Assembly (NCBI RefSeq): GCF_001864935.2
Contig: NZ_CP126267.1
Coordinates: forward strand, 2,294,001-2,358,000
Direction of reading: 5' to 3'
Source of the DNA: Curtobacterium sp. MCBA15_012
GTDB lineage: Bacteria > Actinomycetota > Actinomycetes > Actinomycetales > Microbacteriaceae
DNA: 64,000 bases
Shown piece by piece: positions 53,886-62,211 of the stretch. Every line of letters begins with the position of its first letter. Within the stretch, counting starts at the first letter, position 1. The notes under the pieces are model-generated. The model saw only the letters and a list, made by a program, of their open reading frames with translations. It made no database searches and had not been told where the DNA came from. The translations under genes and the position numbers were made by a program.

Positions 53886-55565
53886 ATGACGGGAACCACG
53901 CTCGGAGCGACCGACCGGACCCGCGCCACCGGCGCCCGACGCCCCGGGTGGCAGGTGTTCCTGATGGCGTTCCTCGTCATCGCGGCGATGGCCGGCAGCT
54001 GGGCGATGACCAGCCCCCTCGAGTCCGCGCCGGACGAGCCCGCGCACACGATCCACGCCGCGGCCGTCGTCCGCGGGGAGTTCGTCGGCGCGAAGTCGTC
54101 GGTGCAGCGCGGCGCGAGCGACGTCGAGGTGCCGGCCTGGGCAGCCCAGACGACCGACCTCGCGTGCTTCGCCTTCGACCCGGGCATCGCGGCGAACTGC
54201 CAGAAGCCCGTCACCGAGTCGGACGCCGAGCGGACCGCGACGACGAGCGCCGGGACGTACAACCCCGTCTACTACGCGGTCGTCGGTTTGCCCTCCCTCG
54301 TGCTGGACGGCAAGGCGGCCCTCTACGCGATGCGCGGCACCAGCCTGATCTGGTGCTCCGCGCTCCTGGCCCTCGGCGTCGTCGCGCTGGCCGGGCTCCG
54401 GGCACGGACGTGGGCCCTCGGCGCCTTCGCCGTCGCCGTGACGCCGATGGTGCTGTTCATCCTCGGCTCGGTGAACCCGAGCGCCCTCGAGATCTCGGCC
54501 ACCGTCATGCTCTTCTGCTGGCTGACGCGCATCGCCGAACGACGGGCACCGCGGGTCGCGCCGTCCCACGCCGCCGCGGTCGCGGTCTCGGGCGCACTGC
54601 TCGCGAACACGCGCAGCATCGCCTTGCTCTGGCTCCTCCTCGTGGCGGTCGCCACGCTCCTCGACCTCCGGCTCCTGGCACGACTCGTGCGGGACCGTGC
54701 CGTGTGGATCGCGGCCGCCGTGCTCGCCGTCGCCGCGATCGCCGGCCTCGCGTGGACCCTCGGCAGCAACAGCCTCGGTCCGGGCATCCCCTACGTCGGT
54801 GCCGGGACGAGCCACCTGCGCGGGTTCGTGCACATGTTCGCGCTGACGTTCCAGAACTCGGACGGCTACATCGGCCTGTTCGGCTGGATCGACACCCCCG
54901 CTCCCCCGTCCACGGTGTCGCTGTGGGGCGGGCTGATGCTCGCGCTCACGATCGGGGCGCTCGTGTTCGGCCGCGGCCGTCGCCGGCGCGGTGTCGCGCT
55001 CCTCGCGGTCGCGATGGTCCTCGTCCCGCCGGTCGTGCAGGGGTTCGCGGTCACGGAGTACGGCTACATCTGGCAGGCCCGCTACGTGCTCGCCCTCCTG
55101 GCCTGCATGGTCATCGCGGCCGGCGTCACCCTGGACCACGCGTTCCCGACGGCGTTCTCGAACGCCCGGGTGCGCTGGCTGTTCGGCCTCATGCTCGCCA
55201 CCCTCGCCGTCCTGCACGTGCACAGCTCGATCTGGGCGCTGAAGCGCTACGTCGTCGGCGCGCACCTCGGCTGGCGCGCCATGGTGACCGAGCCGCAGTG
55301 GCAGCCGCCGCTCGGCTGGCCGGTGTGGGTCGGGGTGCTCACGCTCGCGGTGATCGTCGGGGGGTTCCTGCTGATGCGGGCCGCGGCCGCCCCCGTGGCA
55401 CCGCTGCCGATCGACGGCGACGGGGTCGTCGACGACGACCGCCCGCTGGGCACGGGCACGACCACCACGACCGCTGCGTCCGCCGGGGACGACGCCACCG
55501 CGGACACCGCTCCCACGCGGATCGTCACCGCTGACGGGACCGCACCGGGCCACGAGGCTCGCTGA
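53886..55565 (+). CDS. DUF2142-family membrane protein
   Basis: A 559-residue protein with about 12 membrane helices. After helix 1 the outside loop reads SPLESAPDEPAHTIHAAAVV, the acidic pattern of DUF2142, a GT-C-like family linked to surface glycans. TSAGTYNPVYYAVVGLPSLV and GSVNPSALEISATVM are further family features. The C-terminal 60 residues are a Thr/Asp-rich tail. Stands alone, divergent from the Ppm1-like gene, and may use the mannosyl carrier made there (inference). Confidence 0.82.
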   Translation: MTGTTLGATDRTRATGARRPGWQVFLMAFLVIAAMAGSWAMTSPLESAPDEPAHTIHAAAVVRGEFVGAKSSVQRGASDVEVPAWAAQTTDLACFAFDPGIAANCQKPVTESDAERTATTSAGTYNPVYYAVVGLPSLVLDGKAALYAMRGTSLIWCSALLALGVVALAGLRARTWALGAFAVAVTPMVLFILGSVNPSALEISATVMLFCWLTRIAERRAPRVAPSHAAAVAVSGALLANTRSIALLWLLLVAVATLLDLRLLARLVRDRAVWIAAAVLAVAAIAGLAWTLGSNSLGPGIPYVGAGTSHLRGFVHMFALTFQNSDGYIGLFGWIDTPAPPSTVSLWGGLMLALTIGALVFGRGRRRRGVALLAVAMVLVPPVVQGFAVTEYGYIWQARYVLALLACMVIAAGVTLDHAFPTAFSNARVRWLFGLMLATLAVLHVHSSIWALKRYVVGAHLGWRAMVTEPQWQPPLGWPVWVGVLTLAVIVGGFLLMRAAAAPVAPLPIDGDGVVDDDRPLGTGTTTTTAASAGDDATADTAPTRIVTADGTAPGHEAR

Positions 55566-55903
55566 GCCTCGGACGACCGGCGCGCGGCGGTCCGCCACTC
55601 GCGCCGGTCGTCCTGCCGGCCGACGGCCGACGGCCGTGCCTCCGGCCTGGAGGCGCGGCTCCCGCCCTCCGGCGAGCGGACTTCCGGACACCCCGGCTCC
55701 ACCCCTGACCGGCCCGTCACGGGACCGGCCGTCGTCCGACGCGCCACCGGCACGGGAGGCACGGATCCGGCGCGCCCGTGAGCCGACGTCCCGGCACCCC
55801 GGCTCCACCCCCGACCGCCCGCCACGAGCGCGGCAGACCTCCCGGGTGCGACCGGCCCCGGCAGCGCGGCACGGCGCCGGCGCCGGACGGGCGGGACGTC
55901 GAC

Positions 55904-55933
55904 GACCAGGACCAGGACCAGGACCAGGACCAC
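55904..55933. repeat. 6-bp microsatellite GACCAG, five units
   Basis: Four perfect GACCAG units and a last GACCAC, in noncoding DNA. Confidence 0.85.
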
Positions 55934-56024
55934 CCACTCCACACCCCGCGGCCGCGGCCGCGGCTCCACCGACACCGTCACGGGCGGACGGGCCGGCACC
56001 GCAACGGACGACCGGACACCGCCA

Positions 56025-56078
56025 CGCACACGGGGACGGCCCCGGCTCCTCGCGGAACCGGGGCCGTCCCCGTGTGCG
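56025..56078 (-). terminator. Very strong terminator of the six-repeat protein gene
   Basis: Perfect 21-bp stem (56025-56045 with 56058-56078) and a 12-nt loop, 20 nt beyond the stop codon at 56098. Confidence 0.9.
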
Positions 56079-56097
56079 TCGAGCGGTCGCCCGGTGG

Positions 56098-58836
56098 TCA
56101 GGGCACCGTGACCGTGAAGCAGCCGAGCGAGACGTTGCCGCCCGCACCGGTGTTCACGGCGGTCACGCAGAGCTGCTGCGTGCCCGAGGCCGCCGGCACC
56201 GTCGCCTCGAACCCGTGCTGCGCGCCGGCGGCCGGGTAGGCCTTCCCGACGTCGGTGCGGGTGACGTTCGCCGTCAGCGGGGTGACCGTGGAGCCGACCT
56301 GCGCGTTCACGGTGATCGCCGTCGCGGGGGTGTCCGCGTCGAACGACCAGCCGCGGAGGGCGATGCCGCCCGCGACGCCGCTGACCGAGTCGACGACCCC
56401 GCGCGGCGGGGTCCCCGGGTCACCGGCGACGGTGACCTGGCGGCACCCGAGGTCGGTGTCACCGCCGGCCCCGTCGTTCACCGCGGTGAGGCAGACGGTC
56501 TGCGTGCCGGTCGCCGCCGGGATCGTCGCGTCGAACCCGGTGGTCCCGGTCGCGGCCGGGTACGCCTTCGGCACGTCGGTCCGCGCGCCGGACGCGGTGA
56601 TCGTCGTCGTGGTCCCACCGACGGTGGCGCGGACGGCGATCGGCTTCGCCGTGTCGGGGTCGAACGCCCACCCGGAGACCCGGACACCGCCGGACACCGC
56701 GGTGGCCCCGTCGTACCAGCCGATCGGCTTGCTGCCGGCGTCGGCGACGGTCACCGTCCAGCAGCCGAGGGAGGCGTCGCCGCCCGTCCCGGTGTTGCCG
56801 GCGGAGAGGCAGATCTGGTTGACCCCGGTGCGGGCCGGGACGGTCGTCTCGAACCCGTGTGCCGATCCGGCCGCCGGGTAGGCGTTGCCGACGTCCGTGC
56901 GGGTGCCGTTCGCCGTGATCTTCGTCACGGTGGAGCCGACCGTCGCCGTGATCGTCAGCGGGGTCTTCGGCGTGTCGGTGTCGAACGCCCAACCCCGCAC
57001 CGCGATCCCGCCCGGAGCGGCGACGACCGAGTCGACGTTGCCGCGGGGCGGCGTGCCCGGGTCGACGACCGGCTGCGGCACGGTGACCGTCTTGCAGCCG
57101 AGGTCGGTGTCCTTGCCCGATCCGACGTTGACCGCCGTGGCGCACACGGTCTGCGCTCCCGCCGACGCGGCGACCTTGCCCGCGAAGCCGCTCGCTGCGC
57201 CGGCCTTCGGGTAGACCTTCTGCACGTCGCTGCGGGTCTGGTTCGTGGTCATCGTCGTGACCGTCGAGCCGACCGTGAACCGGATGGTGAGCGGACCGGT
57301 GGCGTCCGCGTCGAAGGCCCAGCCACTGACCGAGATGCCGCCGTCGGTGGCCGTCGCGGAGTCGAACACACCGGCGGGCGAGTTGCCGCTCGCCGCCGCG
57401 ATCGTGACGGTCTTGCAGCCGAGCGTCGTGTTCGCGCTCCCGGCGCCCTGGTTGATGCCGAAGGCGCAGACGTCGTACGTCCCCGGCGACAGGGTCATCG
57501 TCGTCTGGAAGCCGTGCGCCGCACCGTAGGCCGGGTAGGCCGCGGCAACGTCCGGACGGGACTGGTCCGCCGTCGCGTGCTGGCCCTGGGCGCCCGCGTA
57601 GACGTCGACCGGGATCGAGGCCGTGGTGTCCGGGTCGATCGCCCAGCCGCGGAGCGTCACGGTGCTGCCGGACGTCGTGACCGAGTCCAGGTTGCCGATC
57701 GGGTTGCCCGTCGCGACGGTCACGGTCTGGCAGCCGGCGCTGGTGTTCGCTCCGCCCTGCGTGTCGATGAAGAACAGGCACACCTGGTGTTGGCCGCCCG
57801 CGATGCCGAACGTGCCCGAGAACCCGTGGTTCGGACCGTTCGCGGGGTAGGCCGCCCCGACGTCCGGACGGCCGAGGTTCGCGGTGAGTGCCCCGGCACC
57901 GTTGCCGTCGATGTACACGTGGACCTGGGCCGGGGTCGTCGGTGCGTCCGGGTCGATGGTCCACCCGGCGACGCTGACCGTCCCGACGCCGGCGGTCACG
58001 GACTCGACGTTGCCGAAGGGCTGCGACGCACCGGTCGGCGAGCCGAACCAGTTCGAGTAGTAGGTGAAGAAGTTGAGGTTGCCGTAGGCGCCGCAGGCGC
58101 TGTCCGCGCGACCGGCGAGCACGTTCGCGTTCGGCTGGTACGGCGTGTAGTAGTACAGCGCCGCGGTGGCCTTGTTCTGGACCGTGACCTGGCTGGAACC
58201 ACAGGCAGCGTTCGGGTTGAAGCGCACCGCCGACGGGACACCGATCGGGTACCAGGTGAAGTAGTTGCTCGTGCCCGGCGGGTTGCCGTACCGCTTGAGC
58301 TGCCACGCGGCGAGGTAGATCTGGTTGTACAGCCCCGCGTACGCCGGGTCGCACCAGCCGGGCTTCGCGGTGTTGTCCGGGCAGGCGTAGCCCATCGCCC
58401 GGTCGAGACGCGCGTCGGACGGAGCGCTCATCGTGACGAGCGACTGCTCCTTCTGCAGGATCACGAGGAGCGCCTTCGCGCTGATGCTGCAGGACTGCTG
58501 CACCTTGAAGATGATCGACGAGGTCAGCTCACCGGCCGCGCCCTGGTAGGCACCGCACATCGCGTCGGCCGAGCGCGACGAGGTGTCGGTGCGCTTCAGC
58601 CGCAGGCAGTTGCCGTTCCCGCAGGAGGGCTCGTTCGCCTCGAGGAACGACTGGATCTGCGCCTGCGACATCGCGTTCGCGTTGTAGAAGTTCGCGTCCG
58701 AGATGATGTTGCCGGCCTGGAACGTCGCGGCCCCGGCGGAGTTCGACTGCACGGCCACGAGACCGCCGACCACGGTCGCGACGAGCGCGAGCGCGATGGC
58801 TCCTCGGAACCAGATGGATCGCAGCAGCGCTGCCAT
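56098..58836 (-). CDS. Secreted protein with six copies of a two-cysteine repeat
   Basis: A 912-residue protein with a signal peptide (residues 1-37, cut near NSAGAA). An N-terminal domain of about 225 residues (FQAGNIISDANFYNANAMSQ, an even number of Cys, SLVTMSAPSDARLDRAMGYA) looks like those of actinobacterial surface or wall-hydrolysing proteins, but I cannot name it. Then come six modules of about 100 residues, each with G-x-DS, GW-x-(F/I)D-x-D, R-x-DV-x-x-x-YP, HGF or similar, VC near the end and LGC-x-TVTV last; the VC and GC cysteines probably pair. ATG 58836 has GGGAAG upstream. Placed inside the glycan cluster. Confidence 0.85.
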   Translation of the reverse strand: MAALLRSIWFRGAIALALVATVVGGLVAVQSNSAGAATFQAGNIISDANFYNANAMSQAQIQSFLEANEPSCGNGNCLRLKRTDTSSRSADAMCGAYQGAAGELTSSIIFKVQQSCSISAKALLVILQKEQSLVTMSAPSDARLDRAMGYACPDNTAKPGWCDPAYAGLYNQIYLAAWQLKRYGNPPGTSNYFTWYPIGVPSAVRFNPNAACGSSQVTVQNKATAALYYYTPYQPNANVLAGRADSACGAYGNLNFFTYYSNWFGSPTGASQPFGNVESVTAGVGTVSVAGWTIDPDAPTTPAQVHVYIDGNGAGALTANLGRPDVGAAYPANGPNHGFSGTFGIAGGQHQVCLFFIDTQGGANTSAGCQTVTVATGNPIGNLDSVTTSGSTVTLRGWAIDPDTTASIPVDVYAGAQGQHATADQSRPDVAAAYPAYGAAHGFQTTMTLSPGTYDVCAFGINQGAGSANTTLGCKTVTIAAASGNSPAGVFDSATATDGGISVSGWAFDADATGPLTIRFTVGSTVTTMTTNQTRSDVQKVYPKAGAASGFAGKVAASAGAQTVCATAVNVGSGKDTDLGCKTVTVPQPVVDPGTPPRGNVDSVVAAPGGIAVRGWAFDTDTPKTPLTITATVGSTVTKITANGTRTDVGNAYPAAGSAHGFETTVPARTGVNQICLSAGNTGTGGDASLGCWTVTVADAGSKPIGWYDGATAVSGGVRVSGWAFDPDTAKPIAVRATVGGTTTTITASGARTDVPKAYPAATGTTGFDATIPAATGTQTVCLTAVNDGAGGDTDLGCRQVTVAGDPGTPPRGVVDSVSGVAGGIALRGWSFDADTPATAITVNAQVGSTVTPLTANVTRTDVGKAYPAAGAQHGFEATVPAASGTQQLCVTAVNTGAGGNVSLGCFTVTVP

Positions 58837-58920
58837 GGTGCTTCCCCTTCGGGCGTCGCCGCGTGTCCACACGGCGCCTGATCACCTGCTGACCGGGACC
58901 CAGCAGACATGGACAGTCAG

Positions 58921-58926
58921 ATGCTA
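58921..58926 (-). promoter_or_regulatory. -10 box of the six-repeat protein gene
   Basis: TAGCAT on the minus strand in an AT-richer patch (58915-58960); leader of about 78 nt. Confidence 0.5.
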
Positions 58927-59040
58927 TGCGATAACACGAGTTCACATCAGTCCCACGTGTATCCCGCGATCGGGGGGTCCGGGGTGACCACACGCTGTCC
59001 GAGGGGGAAGGCGTCCGGGGCGACCACCCGCTGACGGACG

Positions 59041-59082
59041 CAGCGGGGCGGACGGGAGGCGCGCCTCCCGTCCGCCCCGCTG
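59041..59082. repeat. GGACGGGAGGCGC palindrome, loopless copy F
   Basis: A perfect 42-nt palindrome centred at 59061/59062. It keeps the GGACGGGAGGCGC arms but lacks the inner GGTGCC part. It is 44 nt beyond the stop of the glycosyltransferase gene at 59127. Confidence 0.9.
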
Positions 59083-59126
59083 CTCGCGTCGGCGACCGCT
59101 CCGGTCGATCCGCTCCGGTCAGCCAG

Positions 59127-62100
59127 TCAGTCCGTGCTGCTGGCCGCGGTGTCGGCCGCGTCGGCGGCCGGTGCCGCCTGCGCTGCCGCTTCGGCCTCGG
59201 CCTCGGCTGCCGCGAGCGTGCCGGCCGGTGCCTGGGCCGGCGCCTGCTCGGCGAGGACGCCCTCGGGGTCCACCAGGAACGGGTAGATGTGCTCGAGCGC
59301 GTGGTCCCACGAGCTGTGGTGCTCGTCGATCGTGCGCAGTGCGCCCGCCGAGAGCTTGCGGCGGAGCTGCGCATCGCGGATCAGCGTGTCGAGGTTCTCC
59401 ACCATGTCGTCGAGCGACCGCATGGTGAGCTGCGAGTTCTCGTCGTCGCGGAACAGCCAGGTGAACCACTCGCTGTCCGGTGCGACCATCGGCACACCGC
59501 TCGCCATGAGCTCGAGCGGCAGGTACGACGGGTGGCGCGAGATCTGCATGGTGAGCCCGATGTCGGTCTCGCGGTAGACGCGACCCGTGGCGCGGTAGTC
59601 GAGCAGCCCCATGTCGATGAAGTCGGCGCTCTGCGGCAGGTACCGTGCCCCGGCCGCGACGATGCGCACACCGTCGCCGTGCCGGCGCTTGATCTCGGTG
59701 AGCGCCTGGAAGACGAGCTCCCAGCAGTTGCGGAAGTGGTCGCGGGCGTACGCGAAGATCGTGACGGGCTCGTCCTCGCCCTTCTCGCGGCGTCCGTCCG
59801 GGTGGTAGATCGAACGGTCGACGGCCGGCGTGAACGGGATCGACTTCCCGCCGTACTCCCCCGAGTAGATGCGGTGCATGCTCTCGGTGTTGCAGATGCC
59901 GTACAGGCCGAGCCGGTAGCTCTCCTCGGCCATCGCGAACATGCTCGACGCCGGGTAGAACGCGGGCTCGTAGTCCTGCATGAGGTAGAACTTGCGCGGT
60001 GCGCTGTCCGAGCGCGCGACGTGCATCGCGGTCAGCCAGAGCGTCGCGATCGCGGCGTCCGCCTCGGGAACCGCGGCGATCTGCTCGTCGGACCCGTCGT
60101 AGAACATCACCTCGGACTCGGCGAGCGACGGGAAGGCCGCGGCGATGGCGGACTTGATGTACGCCTCGTTCGGCTGCGCGTACGCGATGAAACGGTGGTG
60201 CACGCCGTGCTCGCGCGTCAGCTTGTCGGCCAGGCGGAACGCGGTGTTCAGGCCGCCGAAGAACGGCATGTCGACGTCCGGGATGAACCAGTTGATCGTC
60301 CGGACGGCGCGCGGGCCGGTCGTCCGGGCGTGCAGTTCGTGCACGCGTTCGACGGTCCCGTGCGTGATCGAGGCGACGCCGAGCAGCGACTTCGCCTCGT
60401 CGGAGATCGACGAGCTCTGCGCGACCTTCGTGTAGGCCCGACCGAGCACCGCGAAGGCGAGCTGGACCGGCTTCGGGTCGCGGGTGCTCGCGAAGCGCGG
60501 CACCGCGGACAGCCGGGAGACGTTCGGCGACGAGTACGGGTCGCCGTTCTGGAGCCACGGGTGGTAGCGCCAGTAGCTGGCGTAGAAGTCCTCCATCGGC
60601 ACCGAGGTGCCGCGGGTGATCGACTCGTAGTGGCGCACCATGTCGAACGGGATGACCACGTTGCGGCGGCCCGCGATGATCTGGTCGAGGCCGAGCACGA
60701 CGTCGCTACCGGTGAGGATGAAGCGCTCGTCGAGGCCGTTCACCGCCTCGAAGTGCTCGCGGCTGATCGCGACGCACGCGCCCGTGACCGCGAGCGAGTC
60801 GCGGTACCACCGGGTCGAGCCGAGCAGCGTCTCGCTCCCGGGACGCATGCCCGTGAACAGGTTGTCGGCGAACCCGTTCGGGCCGACCATCACGCCGCCG
60901 TGCTGGATGAGCCCGTCGCCCTGGCGGTGCTGCATGCCCACCGTCGCGACGCCGTCGCGCTCGAGCATGCCGACCATGTCCCGGAGCCACGTCGGGTCGA
61001 CGATCTCGGTGTCGTCGTTGAGCATCACCACGACGTCGCCGTCGGTCGAGCGCACGCCCACGTTGTTCACGCGGGAGTAGTTGAACGGCGTCTCGGTCCA
61101 CCAGATGACCTTCGGCACGATGCCGTGCTCGCCGGCCGCGTACCAGGCCGCGCGCTCCTCGGTCTCGCCGCCGTTGTCGACGACGGTGACGTCGAACTCG
61201 GGGTAGTCGGTGCGGGCCAGGCTCGGCAGCAGGCGGTCGAGGTTGCCGCGGTTGTGCCGGGTCGGGATGACGATCGACACCTTCGGCCACGCCTGCGGCT
61301 CGAAGGAGACCCGGACGACGCCGTCCTGCGGTCGCGTCGAGACGGTGTGGCCCTGCGACTCGAGCACCTCGCGCACCATCGCCGCGTCGGCGGGCAGCGC
61401 GCGCCACGCCGTCTCGTCGACGCGCTCGGAGAGCAGCACGCGCGAGACGTTGCCGACGGTGCGCTCCTCGAGGTCGGCGGAGAGCAGGAACCGCCAGACA
61501 CCGCGGTCGGACAGGTCCGCCTCCGGCACCTGGGCGACGGTCGCCCGGCTCGCCGCGAACGCGCGCCCGACGTAGTTCGCGCCGAGGAGCATCTCGGGCG
61601 ACCACATCGGGCGGAACCGCGGCGAGGTCCGACGGCCGCGCTTGCCGATGTGGTCGGAGTCGAGCACGATGAGCCGGAGCGCCGGGTCGATGCGGTGCAG
61701 GCGGGCGATGTCCGTGAACGCGTTCGAGCGCAGCACGCTCCCACCGCGCAGGAACATGTAGAAGTCGGCGTCGGTCTGCTCGAGGATGCGCTCGAACGTC
61801 GTGCCGCGCGGCACGACGACCACCTGCACGTCCGCGTCACCGCGCTGACCCTGGACGCTCTCGCGGGTCTCCTGGTCGGCCTTGGGGTCCGTGGACTCGA
61901 CGACCACGGCGAACCGCGTCTCCGACATCCGCTCGAGCGGTGCGTGCGGGATGCGACGCTGCTGCGCGAGGAAGTCGTGGTACGACTCGAACCCGGCGGA
62001 GCGCTGCGGGACCTTGGCGAACAGCTGCCGGGTGTCGGCCACCCAGGAGCGCGCGCCCTTGTAGGAGTGGTAGCTCGCGATCGCGATCCCGCGGCCTCGC

Positions 62101-62177
62101 GAGTTCATCGGGAGCGACTTCCGTGCGCTCTCGACGGCCCAGACCCTGAAGTTGTGCAGCAACGATCCTTCTCCCAC
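59127..62177 (-). CDS. Large multi-domain glycosyltransferase (GT2 plus WsaF-like GT4)
   Basis: A 1016-residue enzyme. Residues about 85-260 form a degenerate GT2-like domain (RFAVVVESTDPKADQETRES, VLDSDHIG). Residues 299-560 are a full GT2 domain (VSIVIPTRHNRGNLDRLLPS, VVMLNDDTEIVD). From about 640 a WsaF-like GT4 follows (TINWFIPDVDMPFFGGLNTA, FYLMQDYEPAFYP, ELMASGVPMVAPDSEW). This is the design of rhamnan-chain builders. The tail is Ala/Glu-rich. Start uncertain: GTG 62177 is taken, but a TTG 15 nt downstream has AGAAGGA before it. A TAGACT box lies at 62198-62203. It follows the RgpF/WbsX gene after 34 nt. Confidence 0.85.
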   Translation of the reverse strand: MGEGSLLHNFRVWAVESARKSLPMNSRGRGIAIASYHSYKGARSWVADTRQLFAKVPQRSAGFESYHDFLAQQRRIPHAPLERMSETRFAVVVESTDPKADQETRESVQGQRGDADVQVVVVPRGTTFERILEQTDADFYMFLRGGSVLRSNAFTDIARLHRIDPALRLIVLDSDHIGKRGRRTSPRFRPMWSPEMLLGANYVGRAFAASRATVAQVPEADLSDRGVWRFLLSADLEERTVGNVSRVLLSERVDETAWRALPADAAMVREVLESQGHTVSTRPQDGVVRVSFEPQAWPKVSIVIPTRHNRGNLDRLLPSLARTDYPEFDVTVVDNGGETEERAAWYAAGEHGIVPKVIWWTETPFNYSRVNNVGVRSTDGDVVVMLNDDTEIVDPTWLRDMVGMLERDGVATVGMQHRQGDGLIQHGGVMVGPNGFADNLFTGMRPGSETLLGSTRWYRDSLAVTGACVAISREHFEAVNGLDERFILTGSDVVLGLDQIIAGRRNVVIPFDMVRHYESITRGTSVPMEDFYASYWRYHPWLQNGDPYSSPNVSRLSAVPRFASTRDPKPVQLAFAVLGRAYTKVAQSSSISDEAKSLLGVASITHGTVERVHELHARTTGPRAVRTINWFIPDVDMPFFGGLNTAFRLADKLTREHGVHHRFIAYAQPNEAYIKSAIAAAFPSLAESEVMFYDGSDEQIAAVPEADAAIATLWLTAMHVARSDSAPRKFYLMQDYEPAFYPASSMFAMAEESYRLGLYGICNTESMHRIYSGEYGGKSIPFTPAVDRSIYHPDGRREKGEDEPVTIFAYARDHFRNCWELVFQALTEIKRRHGDGVRIVAAGARYLPQSADFIDMGLLDYRATGRVYRETDIGLTMQISRHPSYLPLELMASGVPMVAPDSEWFTWLFRDDENSQLTMRSLDDMVENLDTLIRDAQLRRKLSAGALRTIDEHHSSWDHALEHIYPFLVDPEGVLAEQAPAQAPAGTLAAAEAEAEAAAQAAPAADAADTAASSTD

Positions 62178-62211
62178 TGGTGGCGGTTGACTCCGGCAGT
62201 CTAGGGGGTGC

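Larger units (their letters stand above)
55566..56097. other. 532-nt intergenic stretch, no gene supported
   Basis: Contains a degenerate palindrome-family half near 55638, a diverged duplication with a spacing of about 106 nt (both halves end in CACCCCGGCTCCACCCC, at about 55689 and 55795), five 6-bp GACCAG units (55904-55933) and a 21-bp-stem terminator. Long open frames on the plus strand are composition artefacts. Confidence 0.75.

Noticed and set aside
55636..58881. Plus-strand open frame of more than 1000 codons opposite the six-repeat protein gene
   Set aside because: It mirrors the repeats of the true gene, has no ribosome site, and the product is low-complexity Arg/Gly/Asp. The minus-strand gene has a signal peptide and conserved modules.
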